Shown piece after piece: positions 52,975 to 62,087 of a stretch of 64,000 nt of DNA. Source of the DNA: Oscillospiraceae bacterium (lineage in GTDB: Bacteria > Bacillota > Clostridia > Oscillospirales > CAG-382); assembly GCA_015063885.1 (NCBI GenBank), contig SVTH01000010.1, positions 1 to 64,000 of the forward strand, written 5' to 3'. A program made the translations under genes and the position numbers. The first letter of the stretch is position 1; the number at the start of each line of letters is the position of its first letter. Below the pieces are notes generated by a model. The model was not told the DNA's origin, ran no database searches, and saw only the letters and a list, made by a program, of their open reading frames with translations.

Positions 52975-54795
52975 ATGACGAAAGAAGAACTGCTGGAAAA
53001 GGCCAAATTGCTGCCCCTCACCCCCGGGGTCTATTTGATGCGCAACAAAGGGGGCACGGTGATCTACGTGGGGAAGTCCAAAGCCCTGCGGAACCGTGTT
53101 TCCAGTTATTTTTCTCCCTCGGTGCCCCATTTCGGCAAAACGGAGAAGATGATCCGCTCCGTGCACGATTTTGAGGTGTACCACACCGCCACGGAGCTGG
53201 AGGCGCTGTTGCAGGAGAACGCTTTTATCAAGCAGTACATGCCTCACTACAACATCAAATTGAAGGATAGTGACGCCTATCCCTACATCCGCCTTTCCAA
53301 GGGGGAGTATCCGGGGCTTTCCGTGGTGTATTCCCGCACGGAGGGGAACCACAAGTATTTCGGCCCCTTTTCCTCCGCTCACGTGGCAAACGAGATCGTT
53401 GCCACGGCAGTGAAGACCTTCGGTCTGCCCACCTGTAAGAAGGAGTTCCCAAAGGATATCGGCAAAGGGCGTCCCTGCCTGCAATACCACATCGGCGGCT
53501 GTTGCGGGCTGTGCATCAAGGGACAGGTCTCCAAGGAGGAATACCGTGCCCTCACCGCAGGGGCGGAGCAATTGCTCAAGGGGGATTGCAGCGGACTTTT
53601 GAAGGATCTCACCGCCCAAATGGAAAAGGCCAGCGACGCCGAGCAATACGAGCGCGCGGCGGCCTTCCGCGACCGCATCCGCGCGGTGAAGAAGATCGGG
53701 GACAAGCAACAGATCGTTGCCGCCCCGGAGGTGGAGGCGGACATCTTCGGCGTCTATCGTGACGATCTGGGAAGCGCCGTGTCCCTGCTGTTCGTGCGGA
53801 ACGGCGCCATTTCCGACAGAGAAAATTTCTTCTTCGGCGCCGACGAGATCCTGGACACGGAGGCCTGGGAAGGGCTTCTCCAGCGGATCTATCATTTGCG
53901 GGGCTTCATCCCCAAGAAGATCTGCCTTCCCGAGGAGCTGACGGAGGAGGGCAACGAGCTCCTTTCCGCCTGGCTTTCGGAAAAAGCGGGCTGCAAGGTG
54001 CAGTTGTATTGCCCCCGTCGGGGAGAATTCCGTGCCTTGACCGACCGTGCCTCGGAAAACGCCAAGCAGCTCCTTCTGCACAAGCGGGCGGAGGAAGAAA
54101 AGCAGAACGATTTTTTGGTGTCCTTTGCCAAATTCCTGTGTTTGGAGGTGATCCCGGAGCGGATCGAATCCTACGATATCTCCCACAGCGGGGGCGAGCA
54201 CCCCACCTGCGGGATGGTGGTTTTGGAAAACGGCAGATTCGCCAAGCGGAAATACCGCACCTTCCACATCAAGGAAGGGGAGGGCAACAACGACGTAGGC
54301 TCCCTGACGGAAGCCTTGACCCGCCGCTTCTCCCACGACGACGCAAAGCAGGGCTGGGAGTACCCGGATCTGATCCTTATGGACGGCGGGGTGGCTCAGG
54401 TAAACGCCGCCAAAGCCGTGCTGGCAGAAAAGGGGCTTGATATCCCCGTGTTCGGCATGGTGAAGGACGCCTACCATAAGACCCGCACCCTCACCGACGG
54501 GGAGCACGAGCTTTCCTTGAACAAGCGCCAGGATCTGTTCGTGTTCCTTTACAAGATCCAGGAGGAGGTCCACCGTTTCGCCCTGTCCCGTATGGACATC
54601 CAGCGGCGGAAGACGGTGAAACGCTCCGATCTGGTGAGCATCAAGGGGGTGGGAGAGGCAAAGGCAAAAGCGTTGCTGGCCCATTTCGAGACCTACGAGC
54701 GGCTGAAAAAGGCCACTCTGCAAGAGCTTTGTGAGGTGAAGGGGATCAACCCCGCCACCGCTATGAATATTTACGACCATTTCAAGGAGAAATAA
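52975..54795 (+). CDS. uvrC: Excinuclease ABC subunit C
   Basis: 606 residues. UvrC makes both incisions in nucleotide excision repair. GIY-YIG nuclease at the N-terminus (PGVYLMRN...VIYVGKSKALRNRVSSYF), a UVR motif that binds UvrB (about 200-235; DAEQYERAAAFRDRIRAVKK), the RNase H-like second nuclease (IESYDISHSGGEHPTCGMVV, LILMDGG) and a C-terminal HhH pair. AGGAG is 4 bp before the ATG; an open frame from 52933 starts inside the terminator and is rejected. Confidence 0.97.
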   Translation: MTKEELLEKAKLLPLTPGVYLMRNKGGTVIYVGKSKALRNRVSSYFSPSVPHFGKTEKMIRSVHDFEVYHTATELEALLQENAFIKQYMPHYNIKLKDSDAYPYIRLSKGEYPGLSVVYSRTEGNHKYFGPFSSAHVANEIVATAVKTFGLPTCKKEFPKDIGKGRPCLQYHIGGCCGLCIKGQVSKEEYRALTAGAEQLLKGDCSGLLKDLTAQMEKASDAEQYERAAAFRDRIRAVKKIGDKQQIVAAPEVEADIFGVYRDDLGSAVSLLFVRNGAISDRENFFFGADEILDTEAWEGLLQRIYHLRGFIPKKICLPEELTEEGNELLSAWLSEKAGCKVQLYCPRRGEFRALTDRASENAKQLLLHKRAEEEKQNDFLVSFAKFLCLEVIPERIESYDISHSGGEHPTCGMVVLENGRFAKRKYRTFHIKEGEGNNDVGSLTEALTRRFSHDDAKQGWEYPDLILMDGGVAQVNAAKAVLAEKGLDIPVFGMVKDAYHKTRTLTDGEHELSLNKRQDLFVFLYKIQEEVHRFALSRMDIQRRKTVKRSDLVSIKGVGEAKAKALLAHFETYERLKKATLQELCEVKGINPATAMNIYDHFKEK

Positions 54796-54798
54796 ACT

Positions 54799-55353
54799 AT
54801 GCGTATCATCACCGGTAAAGCAAGAGGCATGAAGCTTCGCACCCTGGAAGGCCTGTCCACCCGCCCCACCTCCGAGGCGGCCAAGGAGGGCATGTTCTCC
54901 GCCGTGCAGTTTGAGCTTCACGACAGACGGGTGCTGGATCTCTTCGGCGGAAGCGGCCAGCTTGCCCTGGAGGCTCTGTCCAGAGGAGCGGAATTCGCCG
55001 TGATCAACGACGCCTCCCGCGAGGCGGCAAATATCATCAAGGAAAACGCTCAGAAAACCAAGCTGATGCCCCAGTGCCGTATTCTTTCCGCCGATTGGAA
55101 GGATTATATCCGCATGGCAAAGGGCAGAGAGCAGTTTGATCTGATCCTGCTGGATCCTCCCTATACCGAAGGCCTGCTGGATGAGATCCTCGCCGCTTTG
55201 GTGGAGGCGGAGCTCCCCTCGGAAAACGCCATCCTCATTTGCGAAAGCGACGAGAAGGGCATCCCCGCACCCCTGGAGGGCTACCGTCAGAAGCTCCACC
55301 GCTACGGAAAGAGCTACGTTTCCGTCTACCGCAGAGAAGAGGAGGAAGCATAA
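54799..55353 (+). CDS. rsmD: 16S rRNA (guanine966-N2)-methyltransferase RsmD
   Basis: 184 residues. SAM-dependent methyltransferase with RIITGKARGMKL, RPTSEAAKEGMFS, VLDLFGGSGQLALEALSRGA and the catalytic LLDPPYTEG motif. Follows uvrC by 3 bp and precedes coaD by 2 bp; the rsmD-coaD pair is widely conserved. Confidence 0.94.
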   Translation: MRIITGKARGMKLRTLEGLSTRPTSEAAKEGMFSAVQFELHDRRVLDLFGGSGQLALEALSRGAEFAVINDASREAANIIKENAQKTKLMPQCRILSADWKDYIRMAKGREQFDLILLDPPYTEGLLDEILAALVEAELPSENAILICESDEKGIPAPLEGYRQKLHRYGKSYVSVYRREEEEA

Positions 55354-55355
55354 CC

Positions 55356-55835
55356 ATGCGTACAGCCGTTATCACCGGGATGTTTGATCCCTTTACCAGG
55401 GGCCACGAGAACCTGGTGCGCCGTTCCCTGGATTTGTTCGATCAGGTGGTCATTGTCATCAGCCGCAATGCGGAAAAGCAGGGCTTTCTCCCCGACCGTG
55501 TGAAGCTGGATTCCATCTGGGCCTGCTTCCCCGACAAGCGGGTGCAGGTGGTGCTTTTGGAAGGCCTTTTGGCAGAGTTCGTGAAGCAGTTCGAGAACCC
55601 CGTTTTGGTACGTGGTGCAAGAAACGGCACGGACTTTGAATACGAAGCCCAGCTCCGTGCCATCAATATGGAATTGGGGGGCATCGAAACGGTGATCCTG
55701 CCCTCCTCCGGGAGTATGGCGCATATCAGCTCCACTTACGCAAGAGAGCTGATCCGCTACGGCAGACCGCTGAACGGCGCCGTTCCCACTCCTGCCGCCA
55801 ACGTGATTAACAGGTACTTAAATGAAAAAGATTAA
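55356..55835 (+). CDS. coaD: Phosphopantetheine adenylyltransferase CoaD
   Basis: 159 residues. Penultimate step of CoA synthesis. Nucleotidyl-transferase motif TGMFDPFTRGHENL at the N-terminus (GHxxH/TxGH type), PVLVRGARNGTDFEYEAQL, and SSTYARELIRYG. The start at 55356 is fixed by neighbouring rsmD; an upstream in-frame extension would lie inside that gene. Confidence 0.96.
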   Translation: MRTAVITGMFDPFTRGHENLVRRSLDLFDQVVIVISRNAEKQGFLPDRVKLDSIWACFPDKRVQVVLLEGLLAEFVKQFENPVLVRGARNGTDFEYEAQLRAINMELGGIETVILPSSGSMAHISSTYARELIRYGRPLNGAVPTPAANVINRYLNEKD

Positions 55836-57120
55836 CATCCGAAAAGGGGATCTGGAATTCGTACGGGAACCCCTCCGTGCCCCCTTTGGCTTCAAAGGGA
55901 GATACCTCACTGAGCTTTGGCAGACGGTGGCAAAGGTGGAAAGCGACAATTTCACCGCCGTGTGCCCCTGCGTGGAAAGCGTCCTTTGGTCGGATGCGGC
56001 GGTGTTTGGGGAGAATCCCCCTGCCGTTTCCTCCGCTATGATGATGATGGTCACCGGCAGAGCCTTGAAGCTGCTGGAAGGAAGCTCCTTTACCACTCCC
56101 GAGGAGGCGATCGAAGGCATTTTGCCCGAGCTGATCTCCTACGCCGCCTCCGTTTGCGGCAGACCCGTGGCGGAGACCTTCGTTTTGAACTCCCTGGTGG
56201 GGGTTGACTTCGCTCTTTGGATGCTGTATGCCAAGGAAAACGGCATCGCCTCCTTCGATGGGCTGATTCCCGCCGACGTGAAGCCTGCCATGGCCCACCG
56301 CCACACCGCCCTGGCCCAGATCCCTCTGCTGTCCTATGCGGTGGAGGAAGAGGAGATCAAGCGCTGTCTGGACAGCGGCATTTCTCTTTTGAAAATCAAG
56401 ATCGGCAAATCCATCCCCGGCGTTCCCGCTGGGGAAGCGGACATGAAGGCCATGCTGGAGTGGGACATTGCCCGCCTGCAGCAGATCCATACCATCGCCT
56501 CCCGGTACGAAACGCCCCACACCAAGGACGGCAGGATCTTATATTACCTGGACGCCAACGGCAGATACGACAGCCGTTCCCGGCTGGAGGCTCTTCTGGA
56601 AGCGGCGGACAAGATGGGCGCTTTACCCCGCATCGCCTTGCTGGAGGAGCCCTTCGCTCCCGAAAACCATACCTACGTGGGGGATCTTCCCCTGTGTCTC
56701 AACGCCGACGAATCCGCACATTCCCTTGCGGACGTCAAGGCGCGGTTGCAGATGGGGTACAAGGCGGTTGCCCTCAAGCCCATTGCCAAGACCTTGTCCG
56801 TGTCCTTCCGCATGGTGCAGGCCATCCACGAAGCAGGCGGACAATGCCTCTGCGCCGATTTGACGGTCAACCCCTTGCTGGCGGAATGGAACAAGCAGTT
56901 CGCCGCCCGTATCGCCCCCTTGGCAGGGATGAAGGTGGGTTGCGTGGAGATCAACGGCGACCAGAACTATTCCCGCTGGGAGGATCTGAAGACCCTGCTT
57001 CCCGCCGGCCTAAACCCCGCCCCCCTGCAAAACGGCGTGTTCCCCCTGGACGACGCCTTCTTTGCCCACAGCGGTAGGCTGTTTGAGGAAAACGGATATC
57101 ATACCTGCTTTGCGAAATAA
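55822..57120 (+). CDS. Enolase-superfamily enzyme (mandelate racemase/epimerase-like)
   Basis: 432 residues. Metal-dependent enzyme that abstracts a proton alpha to a carboxylate. The barrel shows LLKIKIG (KxK base, near 190), metal ligands in YYLDANGRY (near 241), LLEEPF (near 273) and LNADESAH (near 295), and VALKPIAK (near 318) for the second-face lysine. Amino-acid epimerase, muconate-lactonising and sugar-acid dehydratase functions are all possible; the substrate is not evident. It overlaps coaD by 14 bp and ends the uvrC operon. Confidence 0.82.
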   Translation: MKKINIRKGDLEFVREPLRAPFGFKGRYLTELWQTVAKVESDNFTAVCPCVESVLWSDAAVFGENPPAVSSAMMMMVTGRALKLLEGSSFTTPEEAIEGILPELISYAASVCGRPVAETFVLNSLVGVDFALWMLYAKENGIASFDGLIPADVKPAMAHRHTALAQIPLLSYAVEEEEIKRCLDSGISLLKIKIGKSIPGVPAGEADMKAMLEWDIARLQQIHTIASRYETPHTKDGRILYYLDANGRYDSRSRLEALLEAADKMGALPRIALLEEPFAPENHTYVGDLPLCLNADESAHSLADVKARLQMGYKAVALKPIAKTLSVSFRMVQAIHEAGGQCLCADLTVNPLLAEWNKQFAARIAPLAGMKVGCVEINGDQNYSRWEDLKTLLPAGLNPAPLQNGVFPLDDAFFAHSGRLFEENGYHTCFAK

Positions 57121-57126
57121 AAACGA

Positions 57127-57160
57127 AAGACACGGCTGACAAAAAGCCGTGTCTTTTTTC
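57127..57160 (+). terminator. Intrinsic terminator of the uvrC-rsmD-coaD operon
   Basis: Perfect 11-bp stem AAGACACGGCT / AGCCGTGTCTT followed by TTTT. Confidence 0.9.
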
Positions 57161-57219
57161 GTGAACAGAGGAACGAGGGAGGTTTTTGGCACAACGAAGA
57201 GAGCCTTCTCACCCCGGAA

Positions 57220-57578
57220 CGTCATTCTGAGCGGAGCCGCGGGAAAGGGGGAAAGGATAGAAAAGAAAAGGCTCTCCCGCGGCGGAGTCGAAGTTTTCGT
57301 AGTCGAGGCGCAGCCGAGCGGAGAAAACCAAGGGAGGCTTGCCTCCCGCAGGGATATGGTTTGGAATTAGATCAACCTTTCTGTAACGCAAGAACTGTTT
57401 TAAGTAACTGACGGAACGAAAAAAGCGGTATAGCAAATGGGGTACCATACCCTCAAAAAATGCTTGGCATTTTTTGACTCTTATGCGGGCTCACGCCGCT
57501 CATAAGAGATCGACTCGTGCGGGTTGTTCCCTTGTGCACAGCCGCAGCGCCTCTATCCCGCACTCGCTCAGAGTGACA
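57220..57578 (+). repeat. TIR-bounded structured repeat, cluster 2 copy 1
   Basis: A 359-bp relative of the elements at 10544-11765 with the same terminal inverted repeats and overall hairpin order. The hairpins are changed in a paired way: GGGAGGC / GCCTCCC in place of GGGGTGC / GCGCCCC, and GTTTTC / GAAAAC in place of GTTTTGC / GCAAAAC. Confidence 0.85.
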
Positions 57579-57635
57579 AATAGGGGGGTGGCGTTGTCGA
57601 TATACGTAGCGGTTATTGAGCTATATCAATTCGAC

Positions 57636-57994
57636 TGTCATTCTGAGCGGAGCCGCGGCGGGATGGGTAGGATTAGAGAAACGAAGGCTCTCCCGCGGCG
57701 GAGTCGAAGTTTTCGTAGTCGAGGCGTAGCCGAGCGGAGAAAACCAAGGGAGGCTTGCCTCCCGCAGGGATATGGTTTGGAATTAGATCAACCTTTCTGT
57801 AACGCAAGAACTGTTTTAAGTAACTGACGGAACGAAAAAAGCGGTATAGCAAATGGGGTACCATACCCTCAAAAAATGCTTGGCATTTTTTGACTCTTAT
57901 TCGGGCTCACGCCGCTCATAAGAGTTCGACTCGCGCGGGTTGTTTCCTTGTGCACAGCCGCAGCGGCTCTATCCCGCACTCGCTCAGAGTGACA
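57636..57994 (+). repeat. TIR-bounded structured repeat, cluster 2 copy 2
   Basis: Second tandem copy, 416 bp after the first, after a spacer that matches those of cluster 1. From the GTCGAAG segment onward it is almost identical to copy 1. Confidence 0.85.
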
Positions 57995-58052
57995 AACAGG
58001 GGGGGTGGCGTTGTCGATATACGTAGCGGTTATTGAGCTATATCAATTCGAC

Positions 58053-58204
58053 TGTCATTTCTAAGCACACCAACCCTGCGGGTTGGCGAGCCGCGGAGAA
58101 GGGTACAAGTTTACATTCAAAGGGGGGAGATCAGACTTCGAGGAGATTCCTCAACCTGCAAGCAGGTCTTGGTTTTACTTGCAAACCGTACCTCAAGGAT
58201 GACA
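58053..58204 (+). repeat. Short variant of the TIR-bounded repeat
   Basis: Begins TGTCATTTCTAAG one period after copy 2 and ends CTCAAGGATGACA, so it keeps weak inverted ends, but only the GAGCCGCGGAGAAGG segment matches the larger elements. It contains the hairpins ACCCTGCGGGT and CCTGCAAGCAGG. Similar in type to the truncated copy at 11821. Confidence 0.55.
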
Positions 58205-58261
58205 GTGCCCCTTGTCTCCCCAAAACACCGTAAAAAACCTCCTATTCCTCCCTTCTTTTTC

Positions 58262-58290
58262 TTGACAAACCGCCTCGTTTGTTCTATACT
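58262..58290 (+). promoter_or_regulatory. Sigma-70-type promoter of the 2-hydroxyacid dehydrogenase gene
   Basis: TTGACA and TATACT are separated by 17 bp, 33 bp before the start codon. Confidence 0.8.
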
Positions 58291-58323
58291 GTAAAAAAAT
58301 ACTAACGTAAAGGAACGCACAAT

Positions 58324-59313
58324 ATGGAAAAAATCGCTCTTATCATGGATCCCGGCACCCGGGACATGGTCATCAATCAAAAAACCATCGACAGACTCTC
58401 CAAGATCGGCGAAGTGGTCATGAACCAAGGCGGCAACAACGTAGGGAGCGTAAAGCCCCTTCTGCAGGACGCCACCGTTTGCGTCACCTCCTGGGGAAGC
58501 ACCCCTCTGGACGAGGAGCTGTTGGCCGTCTGCCCCGATTTGAAGATCCTCATCCACGCCGCAGGCAGTGTAAAGCCCGTGGTTTCCGACGCTTTGTGGG
58601 CAAAGGGTGTCCGTGTGGCTTCCAGCGCTCCCATGCTGTCCATGGGCGTTTCCGAGACGGCTTTGGGCTTCACCATTTCCGCCTCCAAGAACTTCTACAA
58701 TCTGAACGCCAATCTCCATAACGGCTTGTGGGAAGAAGGGAAGAAGGACATCCGCGAGCTGTACGAGCTGACCATCGGCGTTATCAGCGGCGGCTGGGCA
58801 GGCAGACATTACATCGAGCTACTGCAGCCCTTCAACGTGGACATTCTGCTGTACGATCCCTTCGTGTCCGAAGAAACTGCCGCATCCTGGGGCTGCCGCA
58901 AGGCTTCCTTTGAGGAGATTTTGGAGAAGGCGGACATTATCTCCATCCACGCACCTTCTATTCCCGAGACCTACCATATGTTCAACGCCGAGACCCTGGC
59001 AAAGATGAAGAAGGACGCTATCCTTATCAACACCGCCCGCGGCTCCCTCATCGACGAGGAGGCGCTGTACAACCATATGAAGGCGGGCAACCTGAAGTAC
59101 GCTTGCCTGGACGTGTTCGATCCCGAACCCCCGGCGGCTGACCATCCCCTGCGCACTCTGCCTAACTGCATCATGACCCCCCATCTGGCAGGCCTTGCCG
59201 CCAACGGTCTGAAGAAGATCGGCCAGCACGTCTGCGAGGAGCTGGAGCGCTTCCTGGCAGGGGAGAAGCTTCTTGCAGAAGTAACCAAGGAAATGCTTGC
59301 AAAGATGGCGTAA
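58324..59313 (+). CDS. D-2-hydroxyacid dehydrogenase family protein
   Basis: 329 residues. NAD(P)-dependent oxidoreductase of the phosphoglycerate/formate dehydrogenase fold. Catalytic residues are in place: Arg in INTARGSLIDEEAL (near 237), Glu in DVFDPEPP (near 266) and His in MTPHLAGLA (near 286). The Rossmann loop reads GVISGGWAGRHYI, so the first glycine of GxGxxG is a serine. Substrate unknown. AAAGGA precedes the ATG. Flanked by repeat DNA on both sides, so probably monocistronic. Confidence 0.87.
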   Translation: MEKIALIMDPGTRDMVINQKTIDRLSKIGEVVMNQGGNNVGSVKPLLQDATVCVTSWGSTPLDEELLAVCPDLKILIHAAGSVKPVVSDALWAKGVRVASSAPMLSMGVSETALGFTISASKNFYNLNANLHNGLWEEGKKDIRELYELTIGVISGGWAGRHYIELLQPFNVDILLYDPFVSEETAASWGCRKASFEEILEKADIISIHAPSIPETYHMFNAETLAKMKKDAILINTARGSLIDEEALYNHMKAGNLKYACLDVFDPEPPAADHPLRTLPNCIMTPHLAGLAANGLKKIGQHVCEELERFLAGEKLLAEVTKEMLAKMA

Positions 59314-59317
59314 TGAA

Positions 59318-59556
59318 TCGCTACGCTCTCGGTAGAAAACCAACGGTTTTCTACCGGGTTTTCGCGCCCCTTCCGCGGGGCGCGTGCCCCTTGCGGGGTT
59401 CCTCGCTACGCTCGGAATTTTTTGCGTCCGTACGCAAAAAACCAAATCGGAGTCTTTCGCCCGCAGTGAATGCGGGCTAGCGACGCAATTTTCATTGTAT
59501 GGTCGCTACGCTCTCGGTAGAAATCCAACGGTTTTCTGCCGGTTTTCGCGCCCCTT
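59318..59556. repeat. REP-like hairpin cluster
   Basis: A ~55-bp unit, TCGCTACGCTCTCGG + hairpin GGTAGAAAACC / GGTTTTCTACC + TTTTCGCGCCCCTT, occurs at 59318-59372 and again at 59503-59556. A shortened TCGCTACGCTCGG lies at 59403. Between them are hairpins TTTTTTGCGT / ACGCAAAAAA (59418-59441) and CCCGC / GCGGG. Transcription into the next gene must pass all of these. Confidence 0.7.
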
Positions 59557-59577
59557 TTTTAGAAAATGGAGAACCCT

Positions 59578-61200
59578 ATGTACTATGCGAACAAACCCAT
59601 CACCAAATGTGAACCCATTTATTGCGAAACCCCTTCCAAGGAGAAGGTAAACCTCCTCCGCGGCCTGCCCATCCACGGCATCGAAGAGAAGGAGTTCTTC
59701 TCCAACCCCGGGGAGCGGGCAGAACGGAACTACGACACCGATTGCATGCTGCTCACCGACGGGGAGTATTCTCCCGACCGCCGCTACCCCAACCCCCAGT
59801 GGTTCCATATCCACGGCGGCGGAGGGCGTGTCATCACCTTCAAACTGCCCTACCTGTGTGCGGTGGAGGGCTTCTGCATGAACACCTGCCGCGACGACGT
59901 GGTGGCAGTCCGTTCTCCCCGTTACACCAAGATCCGTGTTTCTGCCGACGGCGAGACTTTTGAGACCGTCTACGAGGCGGACACCCGCACCCACCGCGAC
60001 CTGCGGATCATTCCCATCAAGGGAGACTTCGCCCCCGTGCAGGCGTTGTACGTCCAGGTGGTCATCGACGTGGTGCACCACGTTTACATCGACGAATTGG
60101 AGATCTACGGCTGTACCGACGTGACGGACGTTCCTCTGCCCGTGGCGGACGATAAGCCTGTCTTCAACGAATTCCCCGGCCCCGTGGAGGTGAACGCATT
60201 CCCTCCCGACGACGTCATGGGCTCCAACAACATCCTGCTCACCTACAACTACCGTCCCGTGGACGAGGATCAGGGCTTCCGCACCCCCGAGGATTACTTC
60301 CCCTTGGTGGCGTATCTGGATAAAGAAGGAAACGTCAAGGACACCTTCATGGACGGCTTCCTGTTCCTTCCCGACGTGTCCTTCGATTTCAGCCCCCGCG
60401 GTCAGCACGCCGAGGGCTGGCAGGACTATATGGACAGCGTTTTCGTCCCCGGTAAGAACTTAGACGCTCTGAACGCCACTGCTAAGAAGGTGGGCACCGC
60501 CCTGGGCAACCCCGACCACACCGTGGGAGTCTACTTCACCATTCTGTATACCTTTACGGGGTATGATGATTTCGGTACGGTGAACGGGGAACACCTGGTG
60601 TTCGACAACCCGGAAAGCCGCAAGAAGGCCATCCGCTGGATGATCGATTCCATGATCGAACGCTACAAGGCGGGGAACTACGGCAACACGGAGCTGAGAG
60701 GCTTCTATTGGTTCGAGGAGGCCTTGAACCCCACCGACCGCTACGAGGAGGAGCTGATCCGCTTCGCCTGCGAGTACGTGCAGTCCAAGGGCTACAAGTG
60801 CTTCTGGATCCCTTATTTCTGCGCCCTGGGCTACGAGCATTGGCAGAGATACGGCTTCGACATCGCTTGTATGCAGCCCAACTATATGTTCGACCTTTCC
60901 ATCCCCAAATCCCGCTTGTACGATACGGCAAAGGAAGCCAAGCGCATGGGCATGTGCGTGGAGCTGGAGGTTTGGCAGATCCGTGAGGATCCCGACGGCA
61001 TCATCGACCACCCCGAGCATATCCGGAGATTTATCGAATACCTGGAGGTTGGCGCGGAAACCGGCTATATGAATACCTCCAAAATGTACTACCACGGAAG
61101 CCGCTTCAAGGGCTGCATTTCCAACGGATGGAAGAGCAAAAACCCCCTCTACCGTGAAATGTACGACAAGACCTATCTGTTCGCCAAGAAAAAGCTGTAA
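59578..61200 (+). CDS. DUF4855-like protein (possible glycosidase)
   Basis: 540 residues, no signal peptide. The N-terminal ~190 residues form a beta-sandwich that resembles an F5/8-type carbohydrate-binding fold (VEGFCMNTCRDDVVAVRSPRYTKIRVSADG). The C-terminal part is TIM-barrel-like, with FDFSPRGQHAEGWQDYMDSVF, LRGFYWFEEALNP, FWIPYFCALGYEHW, CMQPNYMFDLS and CVELEVWQI, matching my recollection of DUF4855. The Glu in YWFEEA and the Glu in VELEVW are plausible catalytic residues (inference). ATG at 59578 is chosen because GGAG lies 6 bp upstream; the ATG at 59566 has no such site. Confidence 0.75.
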   Translation: MYYANKPITKCEPIYCETPSKEKVNLLRGLPIHGIEEKEFFSNPGERAERNYDTDCMLLTDGEYSPDRRYPNPQWFHIHGGGGRVITFKLPYLCAVEGFCMNTCRDDVVAVRSPRYTKIRVSADGETFETVYEADTRTHRDLRIIPIKGDFAPVQALYVQVVIDVVHHVYIDELEIYGCTDVTDVPLPVADDKPVFNEFPGPVEVNAFPPDDVMGSNNILLTYNYRPVDEDQGFRTPEDYFPLVAYLDKEGNVKDTFMDGFLFLPDVSFDFSPRGQHAEGWQDYMDSVFVPGKNLDALNATAKKVGTALGNPDHTVGVYFTILYTFTGYDDFGTVNGEHLVFDNPESRKKAIRWMIDSMIERYKAGNYGNTELRGFYWFEEALNPTDRYEEELIRFACEYVQSKGYKCFWIPYFCALGYEHWQRYGFDIACMQPNYMFDLSIPKSRLYDTAKEAKRMGMCVELEVWQIREDPDGIIDHPEHIRRFIEYLEVGAETGYMNTSKMYYHGSRFKGCISNGWKSKNPLYREMYDKTYLFAKKKL

Positions 61201-61215
61201 GAAAGGAAGACTGCT

Positions 61216-61809
61216 ATGCGGATCCATAAAGCATCCCTCGTCTGGCAAGGTGTAAAAGCCGGCATCCAGCTGTTGCCGTGCGGGTTCATCGCCTCCGTGA
61301 TGGTCTTCTACGTCATTCTGTACCTTGCGGGCTTTGAGGCCACGGAAGGTGAAACCGATACCTTCCTCTTTGCGTTGGTTACGGGTGGGTTGTTCTCTTT
61401 GGCGTTTTGGCGGGGCTGTGTCAATCTTGCCTTGCTTTTGAAGCTGAGAAGATACAACAAGGCCGTGGAGCTACTTGCTCCCGAGAGCTTGGAGGAGCTG
61501 TCCCGCGGGGTGCTGGAGCGTCCGGAAAAGGTACAAAAAGCCCTTGCCCGTATGATCCGCCTGCATTTGATCTCCGCGGTTCCCTATCATTCCGTGGCAG
61601 ATTTTACGGTGTCTTCCGCCTCTGCAGAGCCCCAAGCGGCGCCTGCCCCGGAGGAGGCGGCCGAGGAAACACGGGAGATCGATCCCGATTTCTCCCAAGC
61701 TCCCGAGGAAAAGGTTACCGTCACCTGTCCCCATTGCCGCGGGGTGAGCATCATCACCAAAGGCACCCAAGCTCCCTGCGACTACTGCAAAAAGATCATT
61801 CAAGGATAG
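61216..61809 (+). CDS. Membrane protein with C-terminal zinc ribbon
   Basis: 197 residues. Two membrane helices (about 18-40 and 46-75) are followed by a charged segment, an Ala/Glu/Pro-rich linker and a C-terminal CPHC...CDYC zinc ribbon (about 172-192). AAAGGAAG precedes the ATG, 15 bp after the DUF4855-like gene, so the two are probably co-transcribed. Family not recognised. Confidence 0.75.
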   Translation: MRIHKASLVWQGVKAGIQLLPCGFIASVMVFYVILYLAGFEATEGETDTFLFALVTGGLFSLAFWRGCVNLALLLKLRRYNKAVELLAPESLEELSRGVLERPEKVQKALARMIRLHLISAVPYHSVADFTVSSASAEPQAAPAPEEAAEETREIDPDFSQAPEEKVTVTCPHCRGVSIITKGTQAPCDYCKKIIQG

Positions 61810-61815
61810 AAACAA

Positions 61816-61850
61816 AAACGCTGCCTGAAACAAGGCAGCGTTTATTGTTC
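61816..61850. terminator. Bidirectional terminator
   Basis: Stem AAACGCTGCCT / AGGCAGCGTTT. The minus-strand side continues TTTTTGTTT and the plus-strand side TATTGTT, so it can serve both convergent genes. It overlaps the stop codon of the XRE gene. Confidence 0.8.
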
Positions 61851-62087
61851 TAAATCCAAATGCTCGGGATTGAAAAGATCGTCGTCCAAGAACTCCCCCA
61901 GAGACATATCAAACCCTTTGGCTAAAAGGATGACGGTGCTCAGCGTCACCGTTTTGTTTCGTCCGTTCATGATGCATTGCATACTTCCGTGTTGGATCCC
62001 CGATTCCTGCTCTAAGCGGTATTGGGTCATCCCTTTTTCCAACAAAAGCTTGGAAATACGCTTTGCCACAGCATCGTTTACCGTCAA
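61842..62087 (-). CDS. XRE-family helix-turn-helix regulator
   Basis: 81 residues, a single DNA-binding domain: SKLLLEKGMTQYRLEQESGIQHGSMQCIMNGRNKTVTLSTVILLAKGFDMSLGEFL. It is the cro/C1-type fold with no effector domain. TTG start with AAGGAG 7 bp upstream. A pair of similar sites at 62113 and 62160, the second containing the palindrome AGGTATACCT, lies upstream and may be its operators. Confidence 0.88.
   Translation of the reverse strand: MTVNDAVAKRISKLLLEKGMTQYRLEQESGIQHGSMQCIMNGRNKTVTLSTVILLAKGFDMSLGEFLDDDLFNPEHLDLEQ

Noticed and set aside
52792..55299. 835-codon open frame on the minus strand opposite uvrC and rsmD
   Set aside because: It is an antisense shadow of well-identified genes, has no ribosome site or promoter, and its translation shows the His/Gly/Gln-rich composition typical of antisense frames in GC-rich DNA.
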